Position numbers and translations under genes: made by a program
Source of the DNA: Oscillospiraceae bacterium
GTDB taxonomy: Bacteria; Bacillota; Clostridia; UMGS1883
DNA: 7,120 nt
Direction of reading: 5' to 3'
NCBI GenBank assembly: GCA_022508735.1
Contig: JAFLUQ010000119.1
Coordinates: forward strand, 1-7,120
Part shown: piece by piece, positions 1 through 5,748 of the stretch
Numbering within the stretch: position 1 is the first letter of the stretch
Layout of the letters: each line of letters begins with the position of its first letter
Notes under the pieces: model-generated
Databases searched by the model: none
What the model saw: the letters and a program-made list of their open reading frames with translations, nothing else
What the model was told of the DNA's origin: nothing

Positions 1-6
1 TAAACA

Positions 7-69
7 CCTGTACACTTAGGTACAGGCAACAATCCGCCCGGAGGGCGCATGGGTCAAGCGGCACGCTTG
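7..69. repeat. Three consecutive perfect hairpins
   Basis: Three perfect inverted repeats follow one another with short linkers. The first is CCTGTAC (7-13) with GTACAGG (20-26), a 7-bp stem and 6-nt loop. The second is CGCCC (35-39) with GGGCG (43-47), a 5-bp stem and 3-nt loop. The third is CAAGCG (55-60) with CGCTTG (64-69), a 6-bp stem and 3-nt loop. They lie just downstream of the DUF4173 gene, whose stop codon is at 81-83. None is followed by a T-run on either strand, so a standard intrinsic terminator is unlikely. The block could be a dispersed palindromic repeat, a structured 3' end of the mRNA, or part of an RNA extending beyond the left edge. The stems are seen directly; the role is unknown. 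Confidence 0.6.
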
Positions 70-80
70 TAAACTATAAT

Positions 81-1478
81 TTATCTATTAAATCCTTCAA
101 ACATTATTTCGGCGCGTGCCCGTGAGAGGTTATAGGTCTGCCATCGGCCTGTTGTGTCGGTGCAGCGCGCAAAATAGTCGGTTATTGCCAGATCAAGGCT
201 TTCATCACCATAGAGACGCGCTATCTCCTCGGCCGCGTCGCTTGAAAGAGTGAGCGCATAGCTGACCTCTCGCCGCTGCCCTGCGAGGTACATATCCACC
301 TGAGAGCGGGCCACATACCTGTCAACAGGAATGAGACCCAGCAGCACATAATAGCAGAGCCCGAGCAGCACATAGACCACTATCACGTTGAACCTCGGTT
401 TAAAGATGTACACAAAGGTCACGATCAGCCCTATAGCCTCAAATATCAGGAAGCCCAGCACGAAGAAGCGGAGCCTTGTAAGGCCGTCGGAGCCGCAGTA
501 GAGCGTCATTCGATAGAACGACGAGGCAAGCATCACCATCGTCACGGCGCAGAGATAGGCGCACAGCCCCTTGGTGAAGCCGGCCCTGCGGCCATTAAGC
601 CTATCGGTGGCAAAGAGTATGAGCGCAATATTAACCCCTGACAGAGCCAACAGCTCAAAGAAGCCCCGGCGGGCGTAATCGGTGTAGCTCAGGCCGTAGG
701 GCAGCTGGGCCCCGGCAAAGAGATAGCGCAGCTGCACCGCCGCAAAGACGGTGTACACCGCCAGAACCGAGCAGAAGAAAATATTTATAACGAGCAGATC
801 TCCGGTTTTCTGCTCTGCCCTATGTTCCGTCAGAGGATAGCCGCTTTTAAATGAACTGACAAGCCCGAACAGATATAGCCCGGCGGCAATTGAGAAAAGG
901 CCCTTGCCTATCAGCCCGATGCGCAGCCGCGAGAAAATATTGACCAAAACGTCGAGAGTTCCCTCGGCAAAAACCATGTCGGCACTCGACAAAACAAAGG
1001 TCAGCACTATCACGCAGGGAGCGGCGAAAGCCAAGCCCTTAAGCACACGCTTTATCAGCGGGCCTTGGCCCCTGCTTCCGCCTACGGCCCACTTCGCCGG
1101 CAGCGAAAAAAACCGGAAGGACGAAAAGGCCCGCTCCACTATGTTCATGAGGAAGCCGCAGCCCCGGCTCCTTAGGCTCACGCCGGAATACATCGCCGCA
1201 AAAAGCAAGGTGACTATAAGAAAGTTCCAGCGCCGCCATAATTCGCTGCCGCTTATAAAAGAGTTCAGCGCGATAAGCATAATGGGCATAAAGTACCACA
1301 GGCGCTTCCTCTCGCCCAACAGCCACAGCGCCGCCAGCTCCGCCGCCGCAAAGATGGGCACGCCCAGTGAGCTGCCCCTCGGCAGCACAAGCCATAAAAA
1401 GCTAATGGCCGACAGAGCCGCATAGACTGATAGCCTGATTTTCAGGCCTTTTTCTGCAAAAACTTCATTTTCATCCAT
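81..1478 (-). CDS. DUF4153/DUF4173-family polytopic membrane protein
   Basis: A 465-residue integral membrane protein with about ten or eleven hydrophobic spans (approximately residues 15-32, 38-54, 61-77, 85-100, 148-168, 188-208, 228-250, 274-291, 303-321, 338-359 and 364-384). The C-terminal tail from about 385 is soluble. Family-like landmarks are YARRGFFEL (268-276), DGLTRLRFF (331-339) and a post-membrane DRYVARSQVDMY segment (386-397) followed by a Leu-Ser-x-Asp-Ala stretch (411-415). This order is typical of DUF4153/DUF4173 proteins, whose biochemical role is not established. The ATG at 1478 has an AAAGGGG ribosome binding site 9 nt upstream and a consensus promoter at 1511-1539, so it is transcribed independently of the toxin-antitoxin genes behind it. 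It is GC-rich compared with the genes at 1.6-4.5 kb. Family assignment is fairly sure; function is unknown. Confidence 0.85.
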   Translation of the reverse strand: MDENEVFAEKGLKIRLSVYAALSAISFLWLVLPRGSSLGVPIFAAAELAALWLLGERKRLWYFMPIMLIALNSFISGSELWRRWNFLIVTLLFAAMYSGVSLRSRGCGFLMNIVERAFSSFRFFSLPAKWAVGGSRGQGPLIKRVLKGLAFAAPCVIVLTFVLSSADMVFAEGTLDVLVNIFSRLRIGLIGKGLFSIAAGLYLFGLVSSFKSGYPLTEHRAEQKTGDLLVINIFFCSVLAVYTVFAAVQLRYLFAGAQLPYGLSYTDYARRGFFELLALSGVNIALILFATDRLNGRRAGFTKGLCAYLCAVTMVMLASSFYRMTLYCGSDGLTRLRFFVLGFLIFEAIGLIVTFVYIFKPRFNVIVVYVLLGLCYYVLLGLIPVDRYVARSQVDMYLAGQRREVSYALTLSSDAAEEIARLYGDESLDLAITDYFARCTDTTGRWQTYNLSRARAEIMFEGFNR

Positions 1479-1484
1479 AAATAA

Positions 1485-1534
1485 AAACCCCTTTCACTGT
1501 TTATAGGGTTATTATACAACAGCAAAAGGGGTTT
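1485..1534. repeat. 10-bp perfect inverted repeat around the DUF4173 promoter
   Basis: AAACCCCTTT (1485-1494) and AAAGGGGTTT (1525-1534) are perfect reverse complements with centres 40 bp apart. The inner arm includes the ribosome binding site of the DUF4173 gene. The outer arm sits in the spacer between its -35 and -10 boxes and touches the -35. Because the outer arm lies upstream of the expected transcription start, the repeat would act on DNA rather than as an mRNA hairpin. It could be a two-site operator for a dimeric regulator, or chance. Confidence 0.4.
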
Positions 1535-1539
1535 GTCAA
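1511..1539 (-). promoter_or_regulatory. Consensus sigma-A promoter of the DUF4173 gene
   Basis: On the minus strand TTGACA (1539-1534) and TATAAT (1516-1511) are separated by exactly 17 bp. The expected start near 1504 gives a leader of about 25 nt before the ATG at 1478. Both boxes match the housekeeping consensus perfectly. Confidence 0.85.
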
Positions 1540-1636
1540 TATATTTTTATTGTTTTTCAATAATTATTTATTTGCATTCGCTGTGTGGAAGGCATTTCGT
1601 GATAAAACACTCGCCGCCGGGCAGTCACTTGGGAGT

Positions 1637-1921
1637 TTATTTTCCAAACAAATCGCTATGTGTTCCTGTTCTGGTAAGAGAAAGCACCAAAACATCATTT
1701 TCAATTCTATATATCAAAAGCCAGTCCGGTTCAATATGGCACTCCCGGTGACCACTCCAGTTTCCGTCGAGCCGATGGTCATTATTTTTCTCCGGCAGGG
1801 GCTCGCCGTCGGCAAGTAATCGAACAATCCCCTGCAAAAGCTCCATGTTAAGACCGCGCTTAAGTGCCCGCTTATAGTTCCGTTTGAACTGTGACGTTGC
1901 CTTAACCGTATATTTGCTCAT
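1637..1921 (-). CDS. yafQ: YafQ-family mRNA interferase toxin (type II TA)
   Basis: A 94-residue RelE-superfamily toxin of the YafQ group. Family members are ribosome-dependent endoribonucleases that cut mRNA during translation and are neutralised by a DinJ/RelB antitoxin. The basic N-terminal helix (residues 11-22), the H49-R-L-x-G-x-W block, C61-H62-I-x-P-D66-W and the C-terminal R84-T-G-T-H88-S-D-L-F are the expected YafQ elements. H49, H62, D66 and H88 are the likely catalytic residues by comparison with the four-residue (three His and one Asp) E. coli YafQ site. The length is normal and all expected residues are present, so the toxin appears intact. Its ATG overlaps the antitoxin stop by 4 nt (ATGA), which implies translational coupling. 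I see no convincing intrinsic terminator in the roughly 150 bases before the next gene. The assignment is strong; activity is inferred. Confidence 0.93.
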   Translation of the reverse strand: MSKYTVKATSQFKRNYKRALKRGLNMELLQGIVRLLADGEPLPEKNNDHRLDGNWSGHRECHIEPDWLLIYRIENDVLVLSLTRTGTHSDLFGK

Positions 1922-2196
1922 TTTTCCATGTCTGCAAAAAACTCGTCAAGGTCTGTATATCCCTTTACAGACGGATCTTTTGCTATCCTTTCTGATTCAA
2001 GCATCGCAGCTACAGTTTCCTGATTGGGCTGGTTTAGCGAGATCTCAAACGGAATTCTGCCCTCGCGCAGCGCCTGACGGACAAACACATTAAACGCGGT
2101 GGAAATATTCATGCCAAGCTCAGAAAAAAGCTTGTCGGCCTGCATTTTTAAATCTGCATCCATTCTTATACTGATATTTGTTGTTGCGGCAGACAT
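1918..2196 (-). CDS. dinJ: RelB/DinJ-family antitoxin (type II TA)
   Basis: A 92-residue antitoxin. The N-terminal segment TTNISIRMDADLKMQADKLF (residues 5-24) followed by a second helix, LGMNISTAFNVFVRQAL (27-43), is a classic ribbon-helix-helix DNA-binding domain of the RelB/DinJ family. The Arg-Ile-Pro-Phe-Glu motif (47-51) and acidic C-terminal tail are the part expected to wrap the toxin. By family knowledge the protein dimerises, blocks YafQ and represses its own promoter. The ATG at 2196 has an AGGAG site 7 nt upstream (2208-2204), and a consensus promoter with two operator-like repeats lies directly before it. The gene comes first in the operon, as is normal for this class, and overlaps the toxin start by 4 nt. 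Confidence 0.93.
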   Translation of the reverse strand: MSAATTNISIRMDADLKMQADKLFSELGMNISTAFNVFVRQALREGRIPFEISLNQPNQETVAAMLESERIAKDPSVKGYTDLDEFFADMEK

Positions 2197-2225
2197 AATA
2201 AAACTCCTTTCATCAATATACTAAC

Positions 2226-2254
2226 ATTATATATCATTTGCACGAATATGTCAA
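2226..2254 (-). promoter_or_regulatory. Consensus sigma-A promoter of the toxin-antitoxin operon
   Basis: On the minus strand TTGACA (2254-2249) and TATAAT (2231-2226) lie 17 bp apart, a perfect housekeeping promoter. The expected start is near 2219, giving a leader of about 22 nt. The boxes are interleaved with two copies of a 10-bp repeat, consistent with autorepression by the antitoxin. Confidence 0.88.
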
Positions 2255-2267
2255 TGCTTTGCACGAA
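2237..2267. promoter_or_regulatory. Paired direct-repeat operator of the TA operon
   Basis: The 10-mer TTTGCACGAA occurs perfectly at 2237-2246 and 2258-2267, with a 21-bp period (two helical turns). One copy is in the -35/-10 spacer and the other lies just upstream of the -35 box. Ribbon-helix-helix antitoxins commonly bind tandem sites over their own promoter, so these are good candidates for DinJ or DinJ-YafQ binding. The repeats are seen directly; the binding protein is inferred. Confidence 0.65.
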
Positions 2268-2295
2268 AATTCCGTTTTACAGGCTTAATTTTACA

Positions 2296-2811
2296 CTAAA
2301 ATTCAAAATAATCCTTCCAATTAGACTCGTTCATTCCGTCTAAGATATGAATTCCGTTTTTGTTTAATAAATATATAGCCTGTTCTGCAGTAATGTACTT
2401 ATAGGTTTCAGTACCATACCAAGGGTCCGGATCATCGACCAAAGAAGATCTGAAATATATTTTATCGTTCTTTTGATCGTAACGCAGGTCAAGATTAAAA
2501 TCGTCTTCTTCACCCATTTTTCCATGCAGATGTGCTATCGGAAGATTAGGCAGACCGCTGCATAAGATCTCGTTATTCAGCTGCAGCAGGTGGTCGCCGT
2601 CGATCTTTTGGTTTTGTAAAGACACATGATAATAATCTGCCGGGGTCACCCTTTTTTTATTTTTTCCCGCTTCATAGCAAGGGCGGCAAAAAACCTCACG
2701 CCCGACTTCAACGCGTTCATTCTCAGGCAGAAGCGCCGTATTTAATCCGCAAAGCGGGCAATCCTTGAAATATATGCAAAATAAATTTTTAGCGAAAATT
2801 TTCCCCATCAT
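2296..2811 (-). CDS. Small zinc-ribbon protein of unknown function (distal copy)
   Basis: I do not recognise the family. Numbering from the first possible ATG (2814), the protein has 172 residues. It carries C19-P-L-C22 and C43-R-P-C46, a CxxC-x20-CxxC arrangement expected to bind one zinc ion. This is followed by a soluble region rich in Asp and Asn, with a Y-I-T-A-E-Q-A-I-Y-L-L helix (140-150). No membrane span or signal peptide is evident. Three consecutive ATGs occur at 2814, 2811 and 2808; the AAGGGAG site (2824-2818) is only 3 nt from the first but 6 and 9 nt from the others, so 2811 or 2808 is preferred. It follows the DUF3592-like gene after about 80 bases without an obvious promoter or terminator, so co-transcription is plausible. 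A second protein of nearly the same size and with a similar zinc ribbon lies on the other side of that gene. The sequence is AT-rich. Confidence 0.82.
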   Translation of the reverse strand: MMGKIFAKNLFCIYFKDCPLCGLNTALLPENERVEVGREVFCRPCYEAGKNKKRVTPADYYHVSLQNQKIDGDHLLQLNNEILCSGLPNLPIAHLHGKMGEEDDFNLDLRYDQKNDKIYFRSSLVDDPDPWYGTETYKYITAEQAIYLLNKNGIHILDGMNESNWKDYFEF

Positions 2812-2894
2812 CATTCACTCCCTTGATTTACCGCGTTATTATTGCCGTCAGGCGCGCGGCGCTCTCTGTCACAAAAATGCCGACCGCCCACAGC

Positions 2895-3977
2895 CTATAC
2901 AAAGAAAGCTATAATTCCGATATATGCCCACATTAGCAGCATGCCTGCCAGCATGCGGATCCAATGACCTTTGACAGTGGCTTTACAGCCGTGCGAAAAA
3001 GTCATATCCTCTATTGCATTCTGCCATTCTTCGGCATCATATATCCGCTTCACAGAGCCAAGCTCGTCTCTCAAAATATAGTAATTGTTTCCCTGCACGC
3101 CCTCGTATTTTTCCGGAGCTTCAATGCCCGAAAATTTTGCATAGAACACCTTGCGATCTTCGCTTGATATCCACCACGTCTTCTCGCACACATGAATTTC
3201 AAGCTTATACTTGTTCTTTGTTAAGCTTTTTGCAACACTGTTCCACACCAGCTGCATAAATATTCCCGCCAAAGCCAATACCGCTCCCACAATAAAAAAT
3301 GCTGAAGAAAACATACCCGGTATATATATGTGCCCGAATATAAACCCGGCGCCGATAACAGCAAATAATTTTCTAAACCAAAACAGTTCGTCTATCAAAG
3401 GCGTGCCCTCAGCTATTTGTAGGTCGACAAATGTCAAATAATCGAACACAGCCTCTTCAGTCAGCGGCTTTTTTCCGTCACTGCTATTTTTATCTTTAAA
3501 AAACAAAGATAAGGCCGCCATAAAAATAACAATTAAAACTCCAAAATATATGATCGGAAAAATTAACCAGCCAGTCCCTTTTTCACCATTAAAAATATAT
3601 TTGGGATTAACTGAAGATATTTCAATCGTTACCGTATCGCCCGGCTTATATTTCATTGTATTGAACAGCTTCCATAACGCATCTTTGATGATTGTGCCAT
3701 TGTACTCGTACGCAATGTATACTTCATAGTGCGATCCGGCACGGCCCAAATCACCCTCTTCAACATACTCTTCATATTCTACCCTTGTTACCGTCGCAGT
3801 TATAGGAACAAGGCTGTCTTTGTAGCGTTCATAATTACGGTATGTATTAATGCCAATGATACTCGTGACAACAGCAGGCAAACTAAATAGCGTGACAAAT
3901 ATTGCTATCACTATAATTATTTTTCGGCTTTCGCTTATCTTTGCAAAATATTCTTTTATTTTATTAGTCCCATTCAT
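2895..3977 (-). CDS. DUF3592-like multi-pass membrane protein
   Basis: About 360 residues from the preferred ATG at 3977. A first membrane span (about 19-43) is followed by a soluble beta-rich domain (about 50-132) with the pattern ATVTRVEYEEY, YEVYIAYEYNG and KPGDTVTIEI...NPKYIF, resembling DUF3592 extracytoplasmic domains. Further spans lie at about 137-160, 203-220, 223-245 and 339-359, with a second soluble region (about 250-335) between the last two. The open frame extends upstream to 4055 but would then overlap the preceding gene by about 50 nt. The ATG at 3977 has GGGTGA (3991-3986) 8 nt upstream and leaves a 25-nt gap, so it is chosen. The neighbours on both sides are small zinc-ribbon proteins, suggesting one operon. 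Function is unknown; the DUF3592 resemblance comes from pattern recognition only and the C-terminal half is unassigned. Confidence 0.82.
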   Translation of the reverse strand: MNGTNKIKEYFAKISESRKIIIVIAIFVTLFSLPAVVTSIIGINTYRNYERYKDSLVPITATVTRVEYEEYVEEGDLGRAGSHYEVYIAYEYNGTIIKDALWKLFNTMKYKPGDTVTIEISSVNPKYIFNGEKGTGWLIFPIIYFGVLIVIFMAALSLFFKDKNSSDGKKPLTEEAVFDYLTFVDLQIAEGTPLIDELFWFRKLFAVIGAGFIFGHIYIPGMFSSAFFIVGAVLALAGIFMQLVWNSVAKSLTKNKYKLEIHVCEKTWWISSEDRKVFYAKFSGIEAPEKYEGVQGNNYYILRDELGSVKRIYDAEEWQNAIEDMTFSHGCKATVKGHWIRMLAGMLLMWAYIGIIAFFV

Positions 3978-3985
3978 TTCTCGCT

Positions 3986-3991
3986 TCACCC
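3986..3991 (-). promoter_or_regulatory. Ribosome binding site that fixes the start at 3977
   Basis: GGGTGA on the minus strand sits 8 nt before the ATG at 3977 and lies in the gap after the upstream stop codon (4003-4005). It supports the shorter start over the in-frame ATG at 4055, which lies inside the preceding gene. Confidence 0.5.
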
Positions 3992-4002
3992 GTTTCTCGT
4001 CT

Positions 4003-4521
4003 TTACGGTTTAATGCGTTCCCATATCTCGCGCAGAATCCCTTCTCCGTCTTCACGGCAGTCGTCGCTCAAAAAGCTTTCAATGCTTGACGCCTTCGTGC
4101 GAAAAGTCTTAAAATCCATAGCTTCCAGGTCAGCGTCATCAAAGCTGCGGCCAAAGCCAAAACTGTCTCTGATACCAACGCTGCCGGTGTTTATGTACCA
4201 GCCGTTCTTGATCCTCTCGATATAAATATCATAACGGCATCCATATTTAGGTGAATATCCCGTACGAATAACTATTCTTCCATAAGTTATACTCTTCACT
4301 TCCGCGGCAGCGGCCCACGGTTTTGCTTCAGACTGTTCCTGAAAACACTTCGTGCATAAGCCATTCTTATACAGATATTTTTTATCTAAGGTTTTTTTGC
4401 AGCATGAGCACACAAAGGTGCGTTCCGGCTGCACAGCCTCCGCCGTCTTTTGGGCGGCTTCGGGGCTTTTGGGCTGCATATTGCTCTGCTTTTTTTTGAA
4501 TAAATTACTTAATATTCCCAT
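4003..4521 (-). CDS. Small zinc-ribbon protein of unknown function (proximal copy)
   Basis: A 172-residue soluble protein that I cannot assign to a named family. A basic N-terminus (MGILSNLFKKK) and a Pro/Ala/Gln-rich linker (15-34) lead to a zinc ribbon with C38-x2-C41 and C56-x2-C59 (short spacing, CxxC-x14-CxxC). From about 73 there is an alpha/beta domain with KSITYGRIVIRTGYSPKYG (76-94), YDIYIERIKNGWYIN (97-111) and a C-terminal helical part. The ATG at 4521 has GGGGAG 9 nt upstream. The stop of larE lies only 21 nt before it and the DUF3592-like gene starts 25 nt after it, so it is probably co-transcribed with both. Proteins of this layout may use the zinc ribbon for protein or nucleic acid contact, but nothing in the sequence decides the role. 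Confidence 0.83.
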   Translation of the reverse strand: MGILSNLFKKKQSNMQPKSPEAAQKTAEAVQPERTFVCSCCKKTLDKKYLYKNGLCTKCFQEQSEAKPWAAAAEVKSITYGRIVIRTGYSPKYGCRYDIYIERIKNGWYINTGSVGIRDSFGFGRSFDDADLEAMDFKTFRTKASSIESFLSDDCREDGEGILREIWERIKP

Positions 4522-4542
4522 TGCTTTACTCTCCCCTCACAA

Positions 4543-5352
4543 TCAAAGTGTCTCGTTCATGCTGCCGGTGCGGTAGCCGCCCAAGTCCATGGACACATAG
4601 GTGAAGCCGAGGGACTTAAGGTAATCGTAGACCTGATCGGCGGCCTCGATGAGCTTAGGGAATTCGTCCTTTTTGACCTCGATGCGGGCCATTTTATCGT
4701 GGATCCTCACGCGCACCTGTTTAAAGCCCAGATCAAGGAGCAGCTGCTCGGCCTTATCCACCATGCCGAGCTTTTCCTCGGTTATAGTCTCGCCGTAAAC
4801 GAACCGGGACGAAAGGCACGCGAAGGACTGCTTGTCCCATGTGGGGAGCCCCAGCTTCTTGGACAGCTCGCGTATCTCCGCCTTGCTGAGCCCTACCTCG
4901 CGCAAAGGGCTTTTCACGTTCTGCTCGGCTACGGCTATGAGGCCGGGGCGGTAGTCGCCGTTATCGTCGGTGTTGGAGCCCTCGGCGATGTTTTCTATGC
5001 CAAGCTCGCGGACGGCGGCCCACATTTTACGGAACAGCTCAGATTTACAGAGGTAGCAGCGGTTTTTGGGATTTTCGGCAAAGCCGTCGATAGAAAGCTC
5101 CTCCGACTCCACAATGATCTGCCTTATCCCCTCTTTTTCGCAGAAGGCCTTTGCCTCACTTAGCTCCCTCTCCGGGAACGAGCAGGATCGGGCGGTTATG
5201 GCCACGGCGTCGCCGCCCAATGCGTCGTGAGCAGCCTTCAAAAGAAAGGTCGAATCAACGCCGCCGGAAAAGGCCACGGCTACGCGGCCGAGAGAAATCA
5301 GGTATTGTTTAAGATTTTCGTATTTTTCGTGTAATGTATCTTTTTCGTTCAT
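4543..5352 (-). CDS. larE: LarE, ATP-dependent sulfur transferase for nickel-pincer nucleotide synthesis
   Basis: LarE converts the two carboxyls of the pyridinium biscarboxylic acid nucleotide made by LarB into thiocarboxyls, before LarC inserts nickel; the product is the cofactor of lactate racemase LarA and relatives. Numbered from the preferred ATG at 5352 (269 residues, close to the usual length), the protein has the PP-loop ATP-binding motif S29-G-G-V-D-S-T35, a downstream EGSNTDD segment (124-130), SPLREVGLSKAEIR (148-161) and the C-terminal GYRTGSMNE. C179 in the FACLSSR segment corresponds to the sulfur-donor cysteine of Lactobacillus plantarum LarE. C99 and C102 (RCYLC) add a CxxC pair, the three-cysteine set described for [4Fe-4S]-containing LarE enzymes. 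The frame is open to 5412, but GAGG (5364-5361) 8 nt before 5352 and the lack of homology upstream favour this start. A weak extended -10 (TGTTATCAT, 5381-5373) could serve it. No larA, larB or larC is in the window. Confidence 0.92.
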   Translation of the reverse strand: MNEKDTLHEKYENLKQYLISLGRVAVAFSGGVDSTFLLKAAHDALGGDAVAITARSCSFPERELSEAKAFCEKEGIRQIIVESEELSIDGFAENPKNRCYLCKSELFRKMWAAVRELGIENIAEGSNTDDNGDYRPGLIAVAEQNVKSPLREVGLSKAEIRELSKKLGLPTWDKQSFACLSSRFVYGETITEEKLGMVDKAEQLLLDLGFKQVRVRIHDKMARIEVKKDEFPKLIEAADQVYDYLKSLGFTYVSMDLGGYRTGSMNETL

Positions 5353-5360
5353 TATATTTA

Positions 5361-5364
5361 CCTC
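5361..5364 (-). promoter_or_regulatory. Ribosome binding site that fixes the larE start
   Basis: GAGG on the minus strand lies 8 nt before the ATG at 5352. The 20 extra codons of the longer frame (to 5412) run through this site and into the palindrome at 5394-5414, so they are unlikely to be translated. Confidence 0.6.
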
Positions 5365-5393
5365 AACAAAGCATGATAACAGATAAAGAATGA

Positions 5394-5414
5394 AGGTGCG
5401 AAAATCTCGCACCT
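5394..5414 (-). terminator. Hairpin, possible weak terminator of the small membrane pair
   Basis: AGGTGCGA (5394-5401) and TCGCACCT (5407-5414) form a perfect 8-bp stem with a 5-nt loop, 13 bases after the stop codon of the gene ending at 5428. On the minus strand the stem is followed by TCATTCTTTATC, only moderately T-rich, so termination may be inefficient and larE could also be reached by read-through. It may instead be part of a repeat element. Confidence 0.4.
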
Positions 5415-5433
5415 CAACTCCTAACTCCTAACT
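5394..5433. repeat. Tandem heptamers plus palindrome, putative dispersed repeat
   Basis: Three 7-nt units (CTCAACT 5413-5419, CCTAACT 5420-5426, CCTAACT 5427-5433) abut a perfect 8-bp palindrome at 5394-5414. The left-hand heptamers and palindrome overlap by two bases, so they look like one element. The last Ser codon and TAG stop (AGT TAG on the minus strand) of the gene ending at 5428 lie within the final heptamer, as if the element had landed at its 3' end. A similar tandem-plus-hairpin layout is common in intergenic repeat families, but copy number cannot be seen here. Confidence 0.5.
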
Positions 5434-5748
5434 GTTTTTATTCTTTCCGGTCAGTGCAGCTCTCAAAGTCCCCTTAGGGTCTTTAACGAGCAGCATAACG
5501 AGCCAGATGATAAGGCCAAGCGCCGCCACAGAAAGGCCGAGAAAGGCGTCGTTAAGCATATCAGCCGGAGCGGGATTGAAATACTCCGCGCCAAGCTCTA
5601 TGTACTCGGCTATAGCGTCCACCAGCCACATGAGTGACGCGCCCCAGAAAATCAGGGCCAGCCTGCCGATGAGCATATCAGGGTTATTGTTCTTATACCA
5701 GACGACTGTGGCAGTGATCGCGGCAAAAACCGTTATCAGAAGGCACAT
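5428..5748 (-). CDS. Small membrane protein, second gene of a coupled pair
   Basis: About 106 residues from the ATG at 5748. Three hydrophobic spans are visible: 1-17 (MCLLITVFAAITATVVW), about 26-45, and about 68-88, with an acidic segment (44-56) between the second and third and a basic C-terminal tail ending NKNS. The open frame extends to 5811, but GGAGG (5763-5759) lies 10 nt before the ATG at 5748. That ATG shares one base with the stop codon of the preceding gene (TGATG), a typical arrangement for translational coupling. I do not recognise the family and predict only an inner-membrane location, probably in a complex with its partner. The final codon and stop fall in a repeated heptamer. 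Confidence 0.8.
   Translation of the reverse strand: MCLLITVFAAITATVVWYKNNNPDMLIGRLALIFWGASLMWLVDAIAEYIELGAEYFNPAPADMLNDAFLGLSVAALGLIIWLVMLLVKDPKGTLRAALTGKNKNS

Noticed and set aside
904..1425. Plus-strand 173-codon open frame opposite the DUF4173 gene
   Set aside because: It is antisense to a well-supported membrane protein, has no family resemblance or clear ribosome binding site, and its composition is that of a reverse-strand shadow in GC-rich DNA.
1547..1563. TTATTG-TTTTT-CAATAA inverted repeat as a terminator of the toxin gene
   Set aside because: The 6-bp stem is almost entirely A/T and would be unstable; it also lies next to the -35 of the following gene.
1533..1819. Two plus-strand frames of 72 and 89 codons opposite the toxin and in the gap beside it
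   Set aside because: Both run into the antisense of a convincing YafQ gene and have no ribosome binding site or family features.
4699..5163. Plus-strand 154-codon open frame opposite larE
   Set aside because: larE motifs on the minus strand are unambiguous; the plus frame shows no domain or start signals.
5373..5402. Possible larE promoter (TTCGCA, 18 bp, TATCAT with an extended TG)
   Set aside because: The -35 is poor and lies within the palindrome, and the leader would be only about 14 nt; too weak to list as a feature, although larE may need its own promoter if the hairpin terminates transcription.
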